Below are positions 35,978 to 45,548 of a DNA stretch of 64,000 nt, one piece after another. The stretch is from Pedobacter polaris (GTDB lineage: Bacteria > Bacteroidota > Bacteroidia > Sphingobacteriales > Sphingobacteriaceae), in contig NZ_SWBR01000002.1 in the NCBI RefSeq assembly GCF_005116505.1, forward strand, positions 744,314-808,313, read 5' to 3'. Position numbers and translations under genes: made by a program. The notes beneath the pieces were generated by a model that saw only the letters and a list, made by a program, of their open reading frames with translations, searched no databases and was not told the origin of the DNA. The stretch's first letter is position 1, and every line of letters starts with the position of its first letter.

Positions 35978-36577
35978 TTATTTCTTCAAAGTGAATTCTA
36001 TATAAATGGTGAGTTCATCTTCAAGAGCTTCTAAACGAATATTCGGATCACTTATTCCAAAATCGCTCAACCTAGTAAATAACTTTCCCTTTACGGTTAT
36101 GGTTCTTTCGTTATCAACAACATATATCAAATTCATTGGTGAAGACTTAACCAACTTCATTGCTTTTAAATCTCCAACCATATGAACTACCTTCATCATT
36201 GGGAGAATCATTAAATTGGTTTGTGTAAATTCAATTGTATTACAACCGCTACTTTGGAATGCATGTAGTATCAATGTTTCTATTTTATTTCCATTACTAT
36301 TTAGCGGATCGATTTTCAGACTGAGGGAAAAATCTCGAACTCCCTCCATCACTTGTTCATTTGCAAGAAATCTTGCATCCATCTTAAAGGTTTCTATAAC
36401 CAACTTCCAATCCTTATACTTCCCAGAGCCAGCAATAGCTATTTTTGGATTAAGGATCTGGTAACCTGCTTCTGTGTTATTAAACTTGGCAGAAAATTTT
36501 AGATATTTAGATAAATGTGCACTAGCCAAAAAAACAGCGAACATAATAGAAAAACTCAGTAGCAATGTTTTTTTCAT
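35978..36577 (-). CDS. YceI-like secreted protein
   Basis: 199 residues. The signal peptide (MKKTLLLSFSIMFAVFLASA) resembles that of the collagen-like protein. The body follows the YceI beta-barrel pattern: YKDWKLVIETFKMDARF, DFSLSLKIDPLNSNG, CNTIEFTQTNL, then KGKLFTRLSDFGISDPNIRLEALEDELTIYIEFTL, which fits the DFGI.P...L.D...I.FEL ending. YceI proteins bind long isoprenoid or lipid molecules; this copy is divergent. It lies just after the TPR-LuxR gene with its own TAGATTTG promoter. Confidence 0.68.
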   Translation of the reverse strand: MKKTLLLSFSIMFAVFLASAHLSKYLKFSAKFNNTEAGYQILNPKIAIAGSGKYKDWKLVIETFKMDARFLANEQVMEGVRDFSLSLKIDPLNSNGNKIETLILHAFQSSGCNTIEFTQTNLMILPMMKVVHMVGDLKAMKLVKSSPMNLIYVVDNERTITVKGKLFTRLSDFGISDPNIRLEALEDELTIYIEFTLKK

Positions 36578-36678
36578 TCGGTAGCATCATTTAGGTGTTT
36601 GTACACAAGCCTAAATTAATTAGGTTTTTTTTACAAAAATGCGTTGGACCTAACTTACTCGTAGGGAAAAAGAATACG

Positions 36679-36686
36679 CAAATCTA
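36679..36686 (-). promoter_or_regulatory. -7 element (TAGATTTG) upstream of the YceI-like gene
   Basis: Same GCAGTAGATTTGCGTATT core as at 35329-35336, with a GCATTTTTGTA block following. It lies 102 bases from the YceI-like start. Confidence 0.5.
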
Positions 36687-36787
36687 CTGCAGTAACATAA
36701 ATTGATTGATAGACAAACATTTAGGTTATTTATTCACATCATTAAATAAACAAAAGAGATAATCTATTTTAGCTCATTTGCTGGAAT

Positions 36788-38230
36788 TCAGCTATTAAAG
36801 ATGAAAAGGTTGATATCTTCTGAAGAAGAAATATTGAACTTTTTTCTGAGCCGATATTTCCTGGATTCTACTGAGCGAACACTTATATTGGCAAATCTGG
36901 CTATTTCTTTAGTATCTAAGTTCATCCTGAGATAGGCACAAAATTCCAGGTCATTAAGACTTAGATCTGGAAATTTGCTAAGCATTTTCTCCTTGAAGGT
37001 TGGATATAATTCATTAAATTTTATTAAAAATGCTGGATCTTTTGCTTTTGCCAATTCCAACAGGAGACCTAAAGAATCTATTTCTGCTTGGCTTTTAGTT
37101 TCTGAAATTGAATTGAGCAAGTCATTCTTTTCTTTAATGATATTTTTTTGAGTTTTTCTATAAATTCTAAATTTAAAGAAACCTAATGTAGATACCAGAA
37201 GAACGCTGACTACGATTAACCCTATCAGGTATCTCATTTTCTTTTTTTCATTATCAAGAACCTGCTGTTCTTTTTCGCCCATAGATTTAACAACAACAGC
37301 CAAATTATTTTTGCTATTTATACTATCAGATAGTTTTTTATGTAGGTTAAGGTATTGATTGGCCTCTTTTTCATTTTTGCTTGCAGTATATGCTTTTTGT
37401 AGCCTATTATAAACATCCCTAAGTTCATAGGATAAATTTAATTTCTTAAGGGTGGGTACAGTACTTTTTAAAAATATAATTGCAGAATCACTTTTCTTAT
37501 TCTTTGTGTAATAATAAGCCCAGCCAGAGTTTGTTGTGGCTATAGCATAGGGATGTTTACTCTCATTAGCAAATCTCATAGCGATGTCTAGGTAAAATTT
37601 TGCGGAATCATTTTTTTTCTCCTGAATAAATGCAACTGCTAAGTTGTTGGCCAATACAGCTAAATTGATCCTCACCATTGGATCTTTTACTTTTAGCAAA
37701 GCATTATAGGCTCTTTTGCGGTAGATGTATGCTGAATCTCGGAGTTTTAATTTATTAAAACAGGTACTAATTTCCCCATTCGCTTGGGCATATAAACCAT
37801 GATCTGCTATAACTTCAGGCGTAAGCATTTTTTTAAAGCTTTCTATTGCCTTTTCGAATAGTTTTTCCATCATGTACCGCTGACCATAGACGAAATTGAT
37901 ATCGGCCATAAACTTTTCTGAGGTTTTTACAAAGTCTTCATTTTCTGCTAGTTTTAGGTATTCTTCTGCTTTACTAAAGTCCCCAGCTCTATTGTAGGCG
38001 TTAGCAATTGTGATACAAGTGCTAGCTATTCCTTCGGAGTAGGAAATTCGTTTAGAATCTTTTATTATTTCTTGGGTTGTTTTAATAAATTCATTTAAAC
38101 CACCTCCAGTACTAAGTGTTTTATCAGCTTCGAAGATCCTTGCATCAATTTCGTTATGAGCCGTAGGTTTCTGAGCCAATGCGCTATTAGCGAACCAGAA
38201 AAAAATGATTATCAAAGAGAGTTTAAACAT
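36788..38230 (-). CDS. TPR membrane regulator with C-terminal LuxR-type HTH
   Basis: 480 residues. Signal peptide or N-anchor MFKLSLIIIFFWFANSALAQ, then tandem TPR helices (~30-300), a transmembrane helix at about 330-350 (MRYLIGLIVVSVLLVSTLGFF), a cytosolic coiled coil and a C-terminal helix-turn-helix (LDTKEIARFANISVRSVESRKYRLRKKF). This periplasmic-TPR, inner-membrane, cytosolic-HTH layout is common for Bacteroidota regulators. It sits upstream of two copies of a similar promoter and is the natural candidate to control the YceI-like and collagen-like genes. A fragment of a second copy survives at 35371-35450. Confidence 0.88.
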   Translation of the reverse strand: MFKLSLIIIFFWFANSALAQKPTAHNEIDARIFEADKTLSTGGGLNEFIKTTQEIIKDSKRISYSEGIASTCITIANAYNRAGDFSKAEEYLKLAENEDFVKTSEKFMADINFVYGQRYMMEKLFEKAIESFKKMLTPEVIADHGLYAQANGEISTCFNKLKLRDSAYIYRKRAYNALLKVKDPMVRINLAVLANNLAVAFIQEKKNDSAKFYLDIAMRFANESKHPYAIATTNSGWAYYYTKNKKSDSAIIFLKSTVPTLKKLNLSYELRDVYNRLQKAYTASKNEKEANQYLNLHKKLSDSINSKNNLAVVVKSMGEKEQQVLDNEKKKMRYLIGLIVVSVLLVSTLGFFKFRIYRKTQKNIIKEKNDLLNSISETKSQAEIDSLGLLLELAKAKDPAFLIKFNELYPTFKEKMLSKFPDLSLNDLEFCAYLRMNLDTKEIARFANISVRSVESRKYRLRKKFNISSSEDINLFIFNS

Positions 38231-38598
38231 AAGTTGAGCAACTGAAAAAACCTTAAAATTTCACTTGACCTGTACTTACCAATTGAGTTTTAACAAAGTT
38301 ATTTCACTACAAAATTAAGACGAAATTATATCAAAAACAAACATTACCTAAATATATGTATCTAAATAGTTACATTATTTATCAAATCATAAAATATGGC
38401 AATGCGTAGTCCTTATGAACCCCATTAAAACATGCACAAGTCTATGAGTGTTGAGCATCTTCTACGAAGTATCGCTATTTACAGTTTAATATTATGTTAT
38501 AGCTAATGTTTTTAAAATTGTATATCTAATAATAGTTGCTAATCGTTACTTTACTGCTGAGTAATACCTTACCTTTGGAGAATTAGGGAAAATGCGCA
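38231..38598. other. Divergent intergenic region with a -7 box
   Basis: About 370 AT-rich bases. TACCTTTG at 38570-38577 (+) is a -7 match 21 bases upstream of the next gene's ATG. Nothing else is supported. Confidence 0.4.
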
Positions 38599-39033
38599 AT
38601 GGATTTTATTATTGTTTTTAAAAAGAGAGGTGGGTATATAATTGCCCTGTGTTTGAGTTTGATTTGTTTTAAAACTAGCGCGACTACTTATGGTTGTGTG
38701 TCTAATGATACTGGATACATCTATCCAAATGAAGCGTATGGCACAACTTATGAAGCTAGCCCTGTTGCTTACGTAGGTACTGGTGATTTCTGTAGACCAA
38801 GCTATAAAGGTAATTGTAGAATAAGATCTAGGGTAGATTGTAGACAATGTACTGGTCCAGTTAATGAGGGAAGTAATTGGAACCAAGACATCTGGTACTA
38901 CCAGGCAGGTAAAGAATACTCGTATATAGATTGTCCCATTGATACAGAAATTGGGTTCCTATTAATTGGCGTTCTTGGAATGGGTGTATTCTTTATTAGA
39001 AAGAATAAAAAATTAGTGATCAATCCCTATTAG
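38599..39033 (+). CDS. Small Cys-containing secreted protein with a PID-CTERM-like tail
   Basis: 144 residues. The N-terminal signal (residues ~10-29, GGYIIALCLSLICFKTSATT) is followed by an 85-residue exported region with six Cys (YGCVS, DFCRP, GNCRI, VDCRQC, IDCPID). The C-terminus is tripartite: CPIDTE, a hydrophobic helix (IGFLLIGVLGMGVFFI) and a basic end RKNKK. This resembles the PID-CTERM sorting signal of Bacteroidota, thought to be processed by an exosortase-like enzyme. No exosortase is in the window. It is divergent from the TPR-LuxR regulator and may share a surface role with the fibre cluster. Confidence 0.62.
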   Translation: MDFIIVFKKRGGYIIALCLSLICFKTSATTYGCVSNDTGYIYPNEAYGTTYEASPVAYVGTGDFCRPSYKGNCRIRSRVDCRQCTGPVNEGSNWNQDIWYYQAGKEYSYIDCPIDTEIGFLLIGVLGMGVFFIRKNKKLVINPY

Positions 39034-39092
39034 GAAGTCCTTTATTATTAGTTGTACTCCATTACCTACTATCCCTCTAAACTATTCTCATC

Positions 39093-39722
39093 TTAATGTG
39101 CTTTCCTGTCGCTCAACTTCAATGGATCATCTCCTTGGTTGGCCTTTGGTGCCTGAAAGGCCGTATCTATCTGCATTACCAAACGATAATGATGTTTAAG
39201 CTTAGGTAGCAGTCCTGAGGCAAACTGGCTTATTTGTTTATCAGCAGATCTTTCGGCCAGCGCAAACAAATCGATGGCAGTTTTATGTTCATTGATCATC
39301 AGTTGTAGGTAATATTCGTTTCTTCCCTCATCTTTAAACGAATCCATTTTATTGATTAGTTCAATTTTACTATTCGGTAATGCCGATGGCAATACATATC
39401 CCTTGCTTTGGGCCAACGCACTTAGTTTTCGATTAGCATCTCCATGATCATTTACCATCATTTGGGCAAAGGTTTTGATAGCAGAATCTTCAGTTGTAAC
39501 CAAAATCTTGCTGCTGCTCTCTACTTCTACCATACCTCCATAAGCTGCATGCTCAAAAAAGGAAACATCATTGCTATCTAGCTTGGTTGCATCGTCTGTT
39601 TTTACCAATAAAGTATCTGGTTGACTGGCACTGCTGTCTTTAGTGGAAGTGCTATCTTTTTGTTCATTGCTACCACAGGCAGCAAGTACAAGGATTATTA
39701 GATATAGAAAGGGATTTTTCAT
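39093..39722 (-). CDS. DUF4142 lipoprotein (ferritin-like helical bundle)
   Basis: 209 residues. Lipobox LAAC at the end of the signal peptide (Cys16), a Ser/Asp/Lys-rich linker, then the DUF4142 domain: FFEHAAYGGMVEVESSSKIL, IKTFAQMMVNDHGDANRKLSALA, YYLQLMINEHKTAIDLF, FASGLLPKLKHHYRLV. His pairs spaced as in ferritin-like bundles are visible. These periplasmic or outer-membrane proteins have no proven function. It stands alone and converges with the Cys-rich gene. Confidence 0.9.
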   Translation of the reverse strand: MKNPFLYLIILVLAACGSNEQKDSTSTKDSSASQPDTLLVKTDDATKLDSNDVSFFEHAAYGGMVEVESSSKILVTTEDSAIKTFAQMMVNDHGDANRKLSALAQSKGYVLPSALPNSKIELINKMDSFKDEGRNEYYLQLMINEHKTAIDLFALAERSADKQISQFASGLLPKLKHHYRLVMQIDTAFQAPKANQGDDPLKLSDRKAH

Positions 39723-39886
39723 AATTCATATTTTAGACTCCAACAATGTGGTTTGCATTTGGTTTCAATAATTTATAAGTATCGAAACGCTCTTGCTGTG
39801 CCACCACTCAGGCTTGCCACCCACCTGTCTTCCGTCATTGCGAAGCTGGTCTTCTTCGGCTGTGGCAATCTCATCCTTACTTTATT

Positions 39887-40102
39887 AGCTGTCATGCTGA
39901 GCCTGTCGAAGCATCATTTAGTTAAATGCCAACGCTTAACCTTGCCTCGGCTCTTGGGCGCCGAAAGCCCTAGTCCTTTTTTTCTTGATGAAAAAAGTAC
40001 CAAAAACATCAAGAAAGAACGATGCTTCCACCCGCAGGCTACCGCATGGCCCGCCGTTCTTTCAGCCCAACGCTCTTGGGGACAGTAGTAAATATGATAA
40101 TT
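39887..40102. repeat. Interspersed intergenic repeat, copy 1
   Basis: About 216 bases from AGCTGTCATGCTGAGCC through GCCGAAAGCCCTAGTCC, the A/T block around CTTGATGAAAAAAG and CCCGCCGTTCTTTC to GGGGACAGT. Copy 2 lies 546 bases downstream with over 80% match by eye. Short frames inside are by-products and have no protein character. Confidence 0.75.
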
Positions 40103-40199
40103 TCGTGGTTTTCGATTTATGTTCCATCTCCTTCTGCAATGAACTGTGGGTTAAACCCATAGGCTGCCGTTTATTGTAGCAACTCTCCCTTCTTTCTAA

Positions 40200-40432
40200 C
40201 ATTGATAGCACGCAGGGCTTATCCAGCAACGGAGAAAACTGGCAAATGAAGGTTTGAGGGCGGGAAAGGCATAGCTGTTTTGCCCTTCAGCAAAACCGTA
40301 GCCTGTGTTTGCCAGTTTTGTGAGTGGACTAGAGCGCAAGGTTGCCTAGGAGAAGCCTAAGCATTTTTGCATACTTTTGATGCTTCAAAAGTTTGTTGCC
40401 TCGCGGCAAAGAGCGTTTAGAGCTAGTTGTTC
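40200..40432. repeat. Probable second type of intergenic repeat, single copy here
   Basis: A more GC-rich stretch between the two repeat copies, with GGTTTGAGGGCGGGAAAGG, AAGGTTGCCTAGGAGAAGCC and TTGCCTCGCGGCAAAGAGCG. Its base use differs from the genes around it and no coding frame is convincing. It is likely an interspersed element of this genome. Confidence 0.4.
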
Positions 40433-40649
40433 AGCTGTCATGCTGAGCCTAGCGAAGCATCTATTACTAAAGATGCCAACGCTTAGCCTTGCCTCGGCTC
40501 ATGGGCGCCGAAAGCCCTAGTCCTTTTTTTCTTGATGAAAAAAGTACCAAAAACATCAAGAAAGAACGATGCTTCCACCCACAAACCTACGCATGGCCCG
40601 CCGTTCTTTCATCCCTGCGCTCTTGGGGACAGTGGGGAATGGGATAATT
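40433..40649. repeat. Interspersed intergenic repeat, copy 2
   Basis: Matches 39887-40102 from AGCTGTCATGCTGAGCC to GGGGACAGTGG. The REP-like core is altered to GCCTAGCGAAGCATC. A further CTGAGCCTGTCGAAGCA core lies near 40770. Confidence 0.75.
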
Positions 40650-40836
40650 TGGAGGTTTTGGTGTACGCCTCTACCCTGCTACCCCATCCGTCATCTCGAC
40701 CTTGGGAGAGATCTGCAGCCTACGAAGCAGTGCACCCAAGCTATTATGCTACTAGTAATATTGTCTTGCTGAGCCTGTCGAAGCACTTTTTGCCGTTGGC
40801 GCAACTCACAAGCTTGCTTAGCTTAACAAGGCAATA

Positions 40837-40855
40837 CACAGGATAGTACAGGTTG
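40837..40855 (+). promoter_or_regulatory. CAGGAT-type candidate operator upstream of the GH2 operon
   Basis: CAGGATAGTACAGGTTG, two half-sites 10 bp apart, 53-70 bases upstream of the GH2 start. It matches 50821-50838 (minus strand) at nearly all positions. Confidence 0.55.
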
Positions 40856-40907
40856 CTAATATTAACGATTGGATATATCTTAGCAAAAACCAATTATAAA
40901 CCATCCC

Positions 40908-43865
40908 ATGAAGCATAAATTGTTTCTCCTTTTTTTTCTGTCCGCTTTAGGACTTCAAACTAGTTTTGCCCAAAATCAACGTAGTACCTATAACTTCAAT
41001 CCAGGTTGGAAATTATACATTGGTGATATCACTAATGCTGAAGCCATTGATTTTGATGATAAAAGTTGGAAAGGGATTACCCTACCCTACGCTTGGAATG
41101 AAGGCGAGGCTTTTAAAAAATCTATAGAAGATTTATCAACTGGCATTGCCTGGTACCGTAAACATTTTACTTTACCGAATGGTGCTCAAGACAAAAAAAT
41201 ATTTCTAGAATTTGAAGGTATTAGACAAGCGGGAGAATTTTATTTAAATGGAAAGTTTATTGGGAGACATGAAAATGGTATCACAGCTTTTGGTTTCGAT
41301 ATTAGTAACTTAATTATCCCTGATAAAGAAAATGTATTGGCCGTAAGAATTGACAATGCATGGAACTACCGGGAAAAAGCAACCAACTCACCTTATCAAT
41401 GGAATGATAAGAATTTTAATGCCAATTATGGTGGTATCTCTAAAAATGTACGCCTACATATCGCAGGAAAGCTTTATCAAACGCTGCCACTTTATTCGAG
41501 TTTAAAAACTACTGGAAATTATATTTACGCAAAAAACTTTAACATTACTGGTAAAAGCGCCGTTGTTGTATCAGAATCTGAAGTTAAAAATGAGACCAAT
41601 GAATTAAAAAATATTAGCTACGAAATAGACCTAAAAGATGCAGATGGGAAGCTCATCAAAACTTTTAATGCGATTCCTCAAAATTTAGCACCCGGTGAGA
41701 CAGCAATTTTAAAAGCAGAAGCTGTAGTAAATGGATTAAATTTCTGGAGCTGGGGTTATGGCTATTTATATACAATTACCTCACGATTAAAAGTAAATGG
41801 CGTTACGGTTGATGAACTATATACGAAAACGGGTTTCCGTAAAACGGAATTTAAAAATGGGATGGTTTACCTAAACGATCAGGTGTTAATGATGAAAGGC
41901 TATGCGCAACGAACCAGTAACGAATGGCCTGCCGTTGGTTTATCTGTACCGGCATGGCTAAGTGATTACAGCAATCAATTAATGGTAGAGAGTAACGCTA
42001 ATTTGGTGCGATGGATGCACATTACCCCTTGGAAACAGGATATAGAATCGTGCGACAGAGTTGGTTTGATACAAGCTATGCCAGCAGGCGATTCAGAAAA
42101 AGATGTAACAGGAACCAGATGGGACCAACGTAAAGCGGTAATGACTGATGCAATTGTGTACAACCGAAACAATCCGAGCATTGTTTTTTACGAGTGCGGA
42201 AACGAATCTATCAGTGCTGAACACATGGTTGAGATGAAAGATATCCGCAATCAATATGACCCCAATGGAGGAAGAGCAATTGGCTCAAGAGAGATGCTTG
42301 ATATTAATGCAGCAGAATATGGTGGTGAAATGTTATATATCAACAAAAGTGCAAACAAGCCCTTATGGAGCATGGAATACTCTAGAGATGAAGGTTTACG
42401 GAAATATTGGGATGAGTTTTCACCTCCCTACCACATTAACGGTGCTGGTCCTAAATATAAAGATGCCGATGCGAGTGATTACAATAGAAACCAAGACTCT
42501 CATGCCATTGAAAATGTAATTAGATGGAATGAATATTATCAAGAACGGCCAGGAACCGGTACGAGAGTGAGTTCTGGTGGTGTAAACATTATTTTTTCTG
42601 ATTCGAATACCCATCATCGTGGTGAAGAGAATTACCGTAGAAGTGGTGAAGTAGATGCAATGCGTATTCCAAAAGATGGCTTTTTTGCACATAAAGTAAT
42701 GTGGGATGGTTGGGTTGATGCGAAAAAAGAGGGTATACATTTAATTGGACATTGGAATTATAAGGCTGGTACTAAAAAGAACGTATATGTAGTTGCAGCA
42801 GGTAATAAAGTAGCGTTATTTTTAAATGGCAAATCGCTAGGCTATGGTGAAAAAAGCAATGGTTTTCTTTTCACATTTAAGGCAGTTAATTACCAGTCTG
42901 GCATATTAAAAGCTGTTTCTTATGATGCTAAAGGTGTAAAATTAGCTGAAACACAATTAAAAACTTCGGGCGAACCAGTAAGTATTAAATTAACTAAAAT
43001 GCAAAATCCAACAGGCTTTAAAGCAGATGGTTCAGATCTTGCTTTGGTACAGGTAGAAGTGATTGATGCAGCAGGAAACCGCTGTCCTATTGCATTAAAT
43101 ATGATTAATTTTGAATTAACTGGACCAGCCGAATGGCGTGGTGGAATTGCACAAGGACCAGATAATTACATTTTATCTAAACAATTGCCAGTTGAAGGTG
43201 GCGTAAATAGAATTTTAGTAAGGTCTACAACTACAGCAGGCAAAATAAACATTACAGCTAAGGCCGAAGGATTAAAATCTAGCACAATTGCACTTGAAAC
43301 CTTTCCGGTATCAGTTAAAAATGGTTTATCTAGCCAATTCCCTGCTGACGGACTAAAGTCTAACTTAAAAAGAGGTGCTACGCCAACAGCGCAAACCTAT
43401 CAGGTTAGCAGAAAAACTATTAAAATAATTGGTGCAAGTGCAGGGGCTAATACAGATAAAGCAAGATTAAGCTATGATGATAACGAATTAAGTGACTGGG
43501 TAAATGATGGAACATTAAATACAGCTTGGATTAAATACGACTTGGAAAAAGAAAGCACCGTTACACAAGTTGAATTAAAAGTAAATGGCTTTAGAACTAA
43601 AGCCTATCCTATTCGTATTTTGGTTGATGGAAAGGAAGTTTTTAAAGGAAATACCATACCAAGTCTAGGTTACTTTACAGCCATTTGCAAACCTACAAAA
43701 GGGAAAACGGTAACTATACAATTGCTGGGATCTGGTAAAGACAATAATGCAAATATTGGCGTTGAGGTGAATGGTAAAAAATTAGATGATGGAATTGAAC
43801 GCGTAGAAACGAAATCTAAAGGAGGCCTGAGTATTATAGAAGCAGAAATTTACGAAGCAAAATAA
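40908..43865 (+). CDS. Glycoside hydrolase family 2 protein (beta-galactosidase-like)
   Basis: 985 residues with a signal peptide (MKHKLFLLFFLSALGLQTSFAQ), so periplasmic or surface. The GH2 sugar-binding domain (~28-190, SWKGITLPYAWNEG, FYLNGKFIGRHENG), an Ig-like sandwich (~195-315) and the TIM barrel (~316-640) follow in order. The acid/base is Glu433 in YECGNES and the likely nucleophile Glu490 in WSMEYS. Downstream are a DUF4982-like domain (WNYKAGTKKNVYVVAAGNKVA), a further Ig-like domain and a C-terminal discoidin-like module. It opens a three-gene enzyme operon. In a pectin context it most likely removes beta-galactosyl or beta-glucuronyl groups; the exact linkage is unknown. Confidence 0.92.
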   Translation: MKHKLFLLFFLSALGLQTSFAQNQRSTYNFNPGWKLYIGDITNAEAIDFDDKSWKGITLPYAWNEGEAFKKSIEDLSTGIAWYRKHFTLPNGAQDKKIFLEFEGIRQAGEFYLNGKFIGRHENGITAFGFDISNLIIPDKENVLAVRIDNAWNYREKATNSPYQWNDKNFNANYGGISKNVRLHIAGKLYQTLPLYSSLKTTGNYIYAKNFNITGKSAVVVSESEVKNETNELKNISYEIDLKDADGKLIKTFNAIPQNLAPGETAILKAEAVVNGLNFWSWGYGYLYTITSRLKVNGVTVDELYTKTGFRKTEFKNGMVYLNDQVLMMKGYAQRTSNEWPAVGLSVPAWLSDYSNQLMVESNANLVRWMHITPWKQDIESCDRVGLIQAMPAGDSEKDVTGTRWDQRKAVMTDAIVYNRNNPSIVFYECGNESISAEHMVEMKDIRNQYDPNGGRAIGSREMLDINAAEYGGEMLYINKSANKPLWSMEYSRDEGLRKYWDEFSPPYHINGAGPKYKDADASDYNRNQDSHAIENVIRWNEYYQERPGTGTRVSSGGVNIIFSDSNTHHRGEENYRRSGEVDAMRIPKDGFFAHKVMWDGWVDAKKEGIHLIGHWNYKAGTKKNVYVVAAGNKVALFLNGKSLGYGEKSNGFLFTFKAVNYQSGILKAVSYDAKGVKLAETQLKTSGEPVSIKLTKMQNPTGFKADGSDLALVQVEVIDAAGNRCPIALNMINFELTGPAEWRGGIAQGPDNYILSKQLPVEGGVNRILVRSTTTAGKINITAKAEGLKSSTIALETFPVSVKNGLSSQFPADGLKSNLKRGATPTAQTYQVSRKTIKIIGASAGANTDKARLSYDDNELSDWVNDGTLNTAWIKYDLEKESTVTQVELKVNGFRTKAYPIRILVDGKEVFKGNTIPSLGYFTAICKPTKGKTVTIQLLGSGKDNNANIGVEVNGKKLDDGIERVETKSKGGLSIIEAEIYEAK

Positions 43866-43880
43866 AAACATCAAAATTAA

Positions 43881-45548
43881 ATGAAAATGCTCCCTAACAT
43901 ACGTCTTATTACGGTATTGATCTTATTCGTAACGCAAATAAGCAATGCTCAAAACAAAGCCAATATTGAAGTTAACTTTGATAAAAAAGTTGCAGAGATG
44001 AAACCAATTTGGGCTTGGTTTGGATACGACGAACCCAACTATACCTATATGAAAGATGGTCAGAAATTATTGACCGACATCTCAAAATTGAGTCCTGTAC
44101 CTGTGTATGTTAGGGCACACAATCTATTAACATCTGGAGATGGCACTCCTGCCTTAAAATGGGGTTCTACCAATGCATATACCGAAGATGCGAATGGTAA
44201 TCCTATTTACAACTGGACAATTGTAGACCGCATTTTCGATACCTATGTAAAACGAGGGATGAAACCATTAGCGCAAATTGGCTTTATGCCAGAGGCTTTA
44301 TCTATAAAACCTATTCCTTATCAACATAAATGGAAACCCGGTGTTCGTTATGATGAAATTTTAACTGGTTGGGCTTATCCCCCAAAGGATTACAAAAAAT
44401 GGGGCAATTTGGTTTATGAATGGGTAAAACACTGTGTAGAAAGATATGGCCAAAAAGAAGTAGAAAGTTGGTATTGGGAAGTTTGGAATGAACCTGATGG
44501 TGCTTATTGGAAAGCTACGCAAGCCGAATTTTTTAAATTGTACGACTACGCAGCTGATGGATTGAAAAGAGCTTTACCTACCGCTAAAATTGGAGGTGCA
44601 AATGTAACTGGCGGAGGAAGTAAATATTTAGATGCATTCATCAATCACTGTTTAAAAGACACGAATTATGTAACTGGCAAAATTGGTTCACCATTAGATG
44701 CCATATTGTTTCATGCTAAGGGATCACCAAGAGTAGTTAAAGGAACCGTTGTAATGAATATAGGCACAGAACTAAGAAATGTAGATGCTAATTATAAGGT
44801 CATTAGCAAATATCCTCAGCTTAAAAATATACCTGTAATTATTGGAGAGTTCGATCCAGAAGGATGTGCTGCTTGTGGAATGGCAACCAATCCAGAAAAT
44901 GCTTATAGAAATGGAACCATGTATTCTAGCTATACCGCAGCCTCTTTTGCAAGGTTATATGAATTAACCGATAAGTACAACATCAATCTGTTAGGTGCAG
45001 TAAGCTGGTCATTTGAATTCGAAAACCAACCTTGGTTTGCGGGCTTTAGGGACTTAGCTACCAATGGTGTTAACAAGCCTGTATTAAATGTATTTAAGAT
45101 GTTTGGAATGATGAAAGGTAATCGAGTGGAAGCAAAAAGCAATCAAATGTATTACCTCAAATCTGTTTTAGATTCAAGTATTAGAAAATCAGTTCCAGAT
45201 ATCGGCGTATTAGCTGCAAAAGCTGAAAATTCAACTACAGTTTTAATTTGGAATTACCATGATGAGGATAAAAAAGGCGCTGTTGATACGGTTGCTGTGT
45301 CGTTAAATGGCTTAACTAAAAAAGTGGTCAACATTATCCATTATCGTATTGATGAGCTCAACAGCAATGCTTACGAAACATGGAAAAAGATGGGTTCTCC
45401 TCAAAACCCAAGTGCTGCACAACTAAAAGAGCTCACCCAATCTAGTGAACTAAAAAAAATTGGCAAACCCATAAAGTTTAACACTACAACTGGCCCCTTT
45501 AAATTTGAATTGGGTAGACAAGGTGTTTCTTTGCTAACAATAAATTAA
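43881..45548 (+). CDS. GH39-like glycoside hydrolase (beta-xylosidase/arabinosidase type)
   Basis: 555 residues with signal peptide (MKMLPNIRLITVLILFVTQISNAQ). A TIM barrel carries the clan-A pattern: acid/base Glu204 in EVWNEPDG and nucleophile Glu323 in VIIGEFDPEG. WFGYDEPNYTYM and PLAQIGFMPEAL are GH39-type blocks. A beta-sandwich follows, as in GH39. It starts 15 bases after the GH2 stop, and its stop codon overlaps the next start by one base. GH39 covers beta-xylosidases and related enzymes; the substrate cannot be told from sequence. Confidence 0.87.
   Translation: MKMLPNIRLITVLILFVTQISNAQNKANIEVNFDKKVAEMKPIWAWFGYDEPNYTYMKDGQKLLTDISKLSPVPVYVRAHNLLTSGDGTPALKWGSTNAYTEDANGNPIYNWTIVDRIFDTYVKRGMKPLAQIGFMPEALSIKPIPYQHKWKPGVRYDEILTGWAYPPKDYKKWGNLVYEWVKHCVERYGQKEVESWYWEVWNEPDGAYWKATQAEFFKLYDYAADGLKRALPTAKIGGANVTGGGSKYLDAFINHCLKDTNYVTGKIGSPLDAILFHAKGSPRVVKGTVVMNIGTELRNVDANYKVISKYPQLKNIPVIIGEFDPEGCAACGMATNPENAYRNGTMYSSYTAASFARLYELTDKYNINLLGAVSWSFEFENQPWFAGFRDLATNGVNKPVLNVFKMFGMMKGNRVEAKSNQMYYLKSVLDSSIRKSVPDIGVLAAKAENSTTVLIWNYHDEDKKGAVDTVAVSLNGLTKKVVNIIHYRIDELNSNAYETWKKMGSPQNPSAAQLKELTQSSELKKIGKPIKFNTTTGPFKFELGRQGVSLLTIN

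Noticed and set aside
39753..40846. Short reading frames in the intergenic repeat block (for example one starting MMKKVPKTSRKNDAST)
   Set aside because: They lie wholly in the interspersed repeat and occur in both copies because the repeat does; composition is not protein-like.
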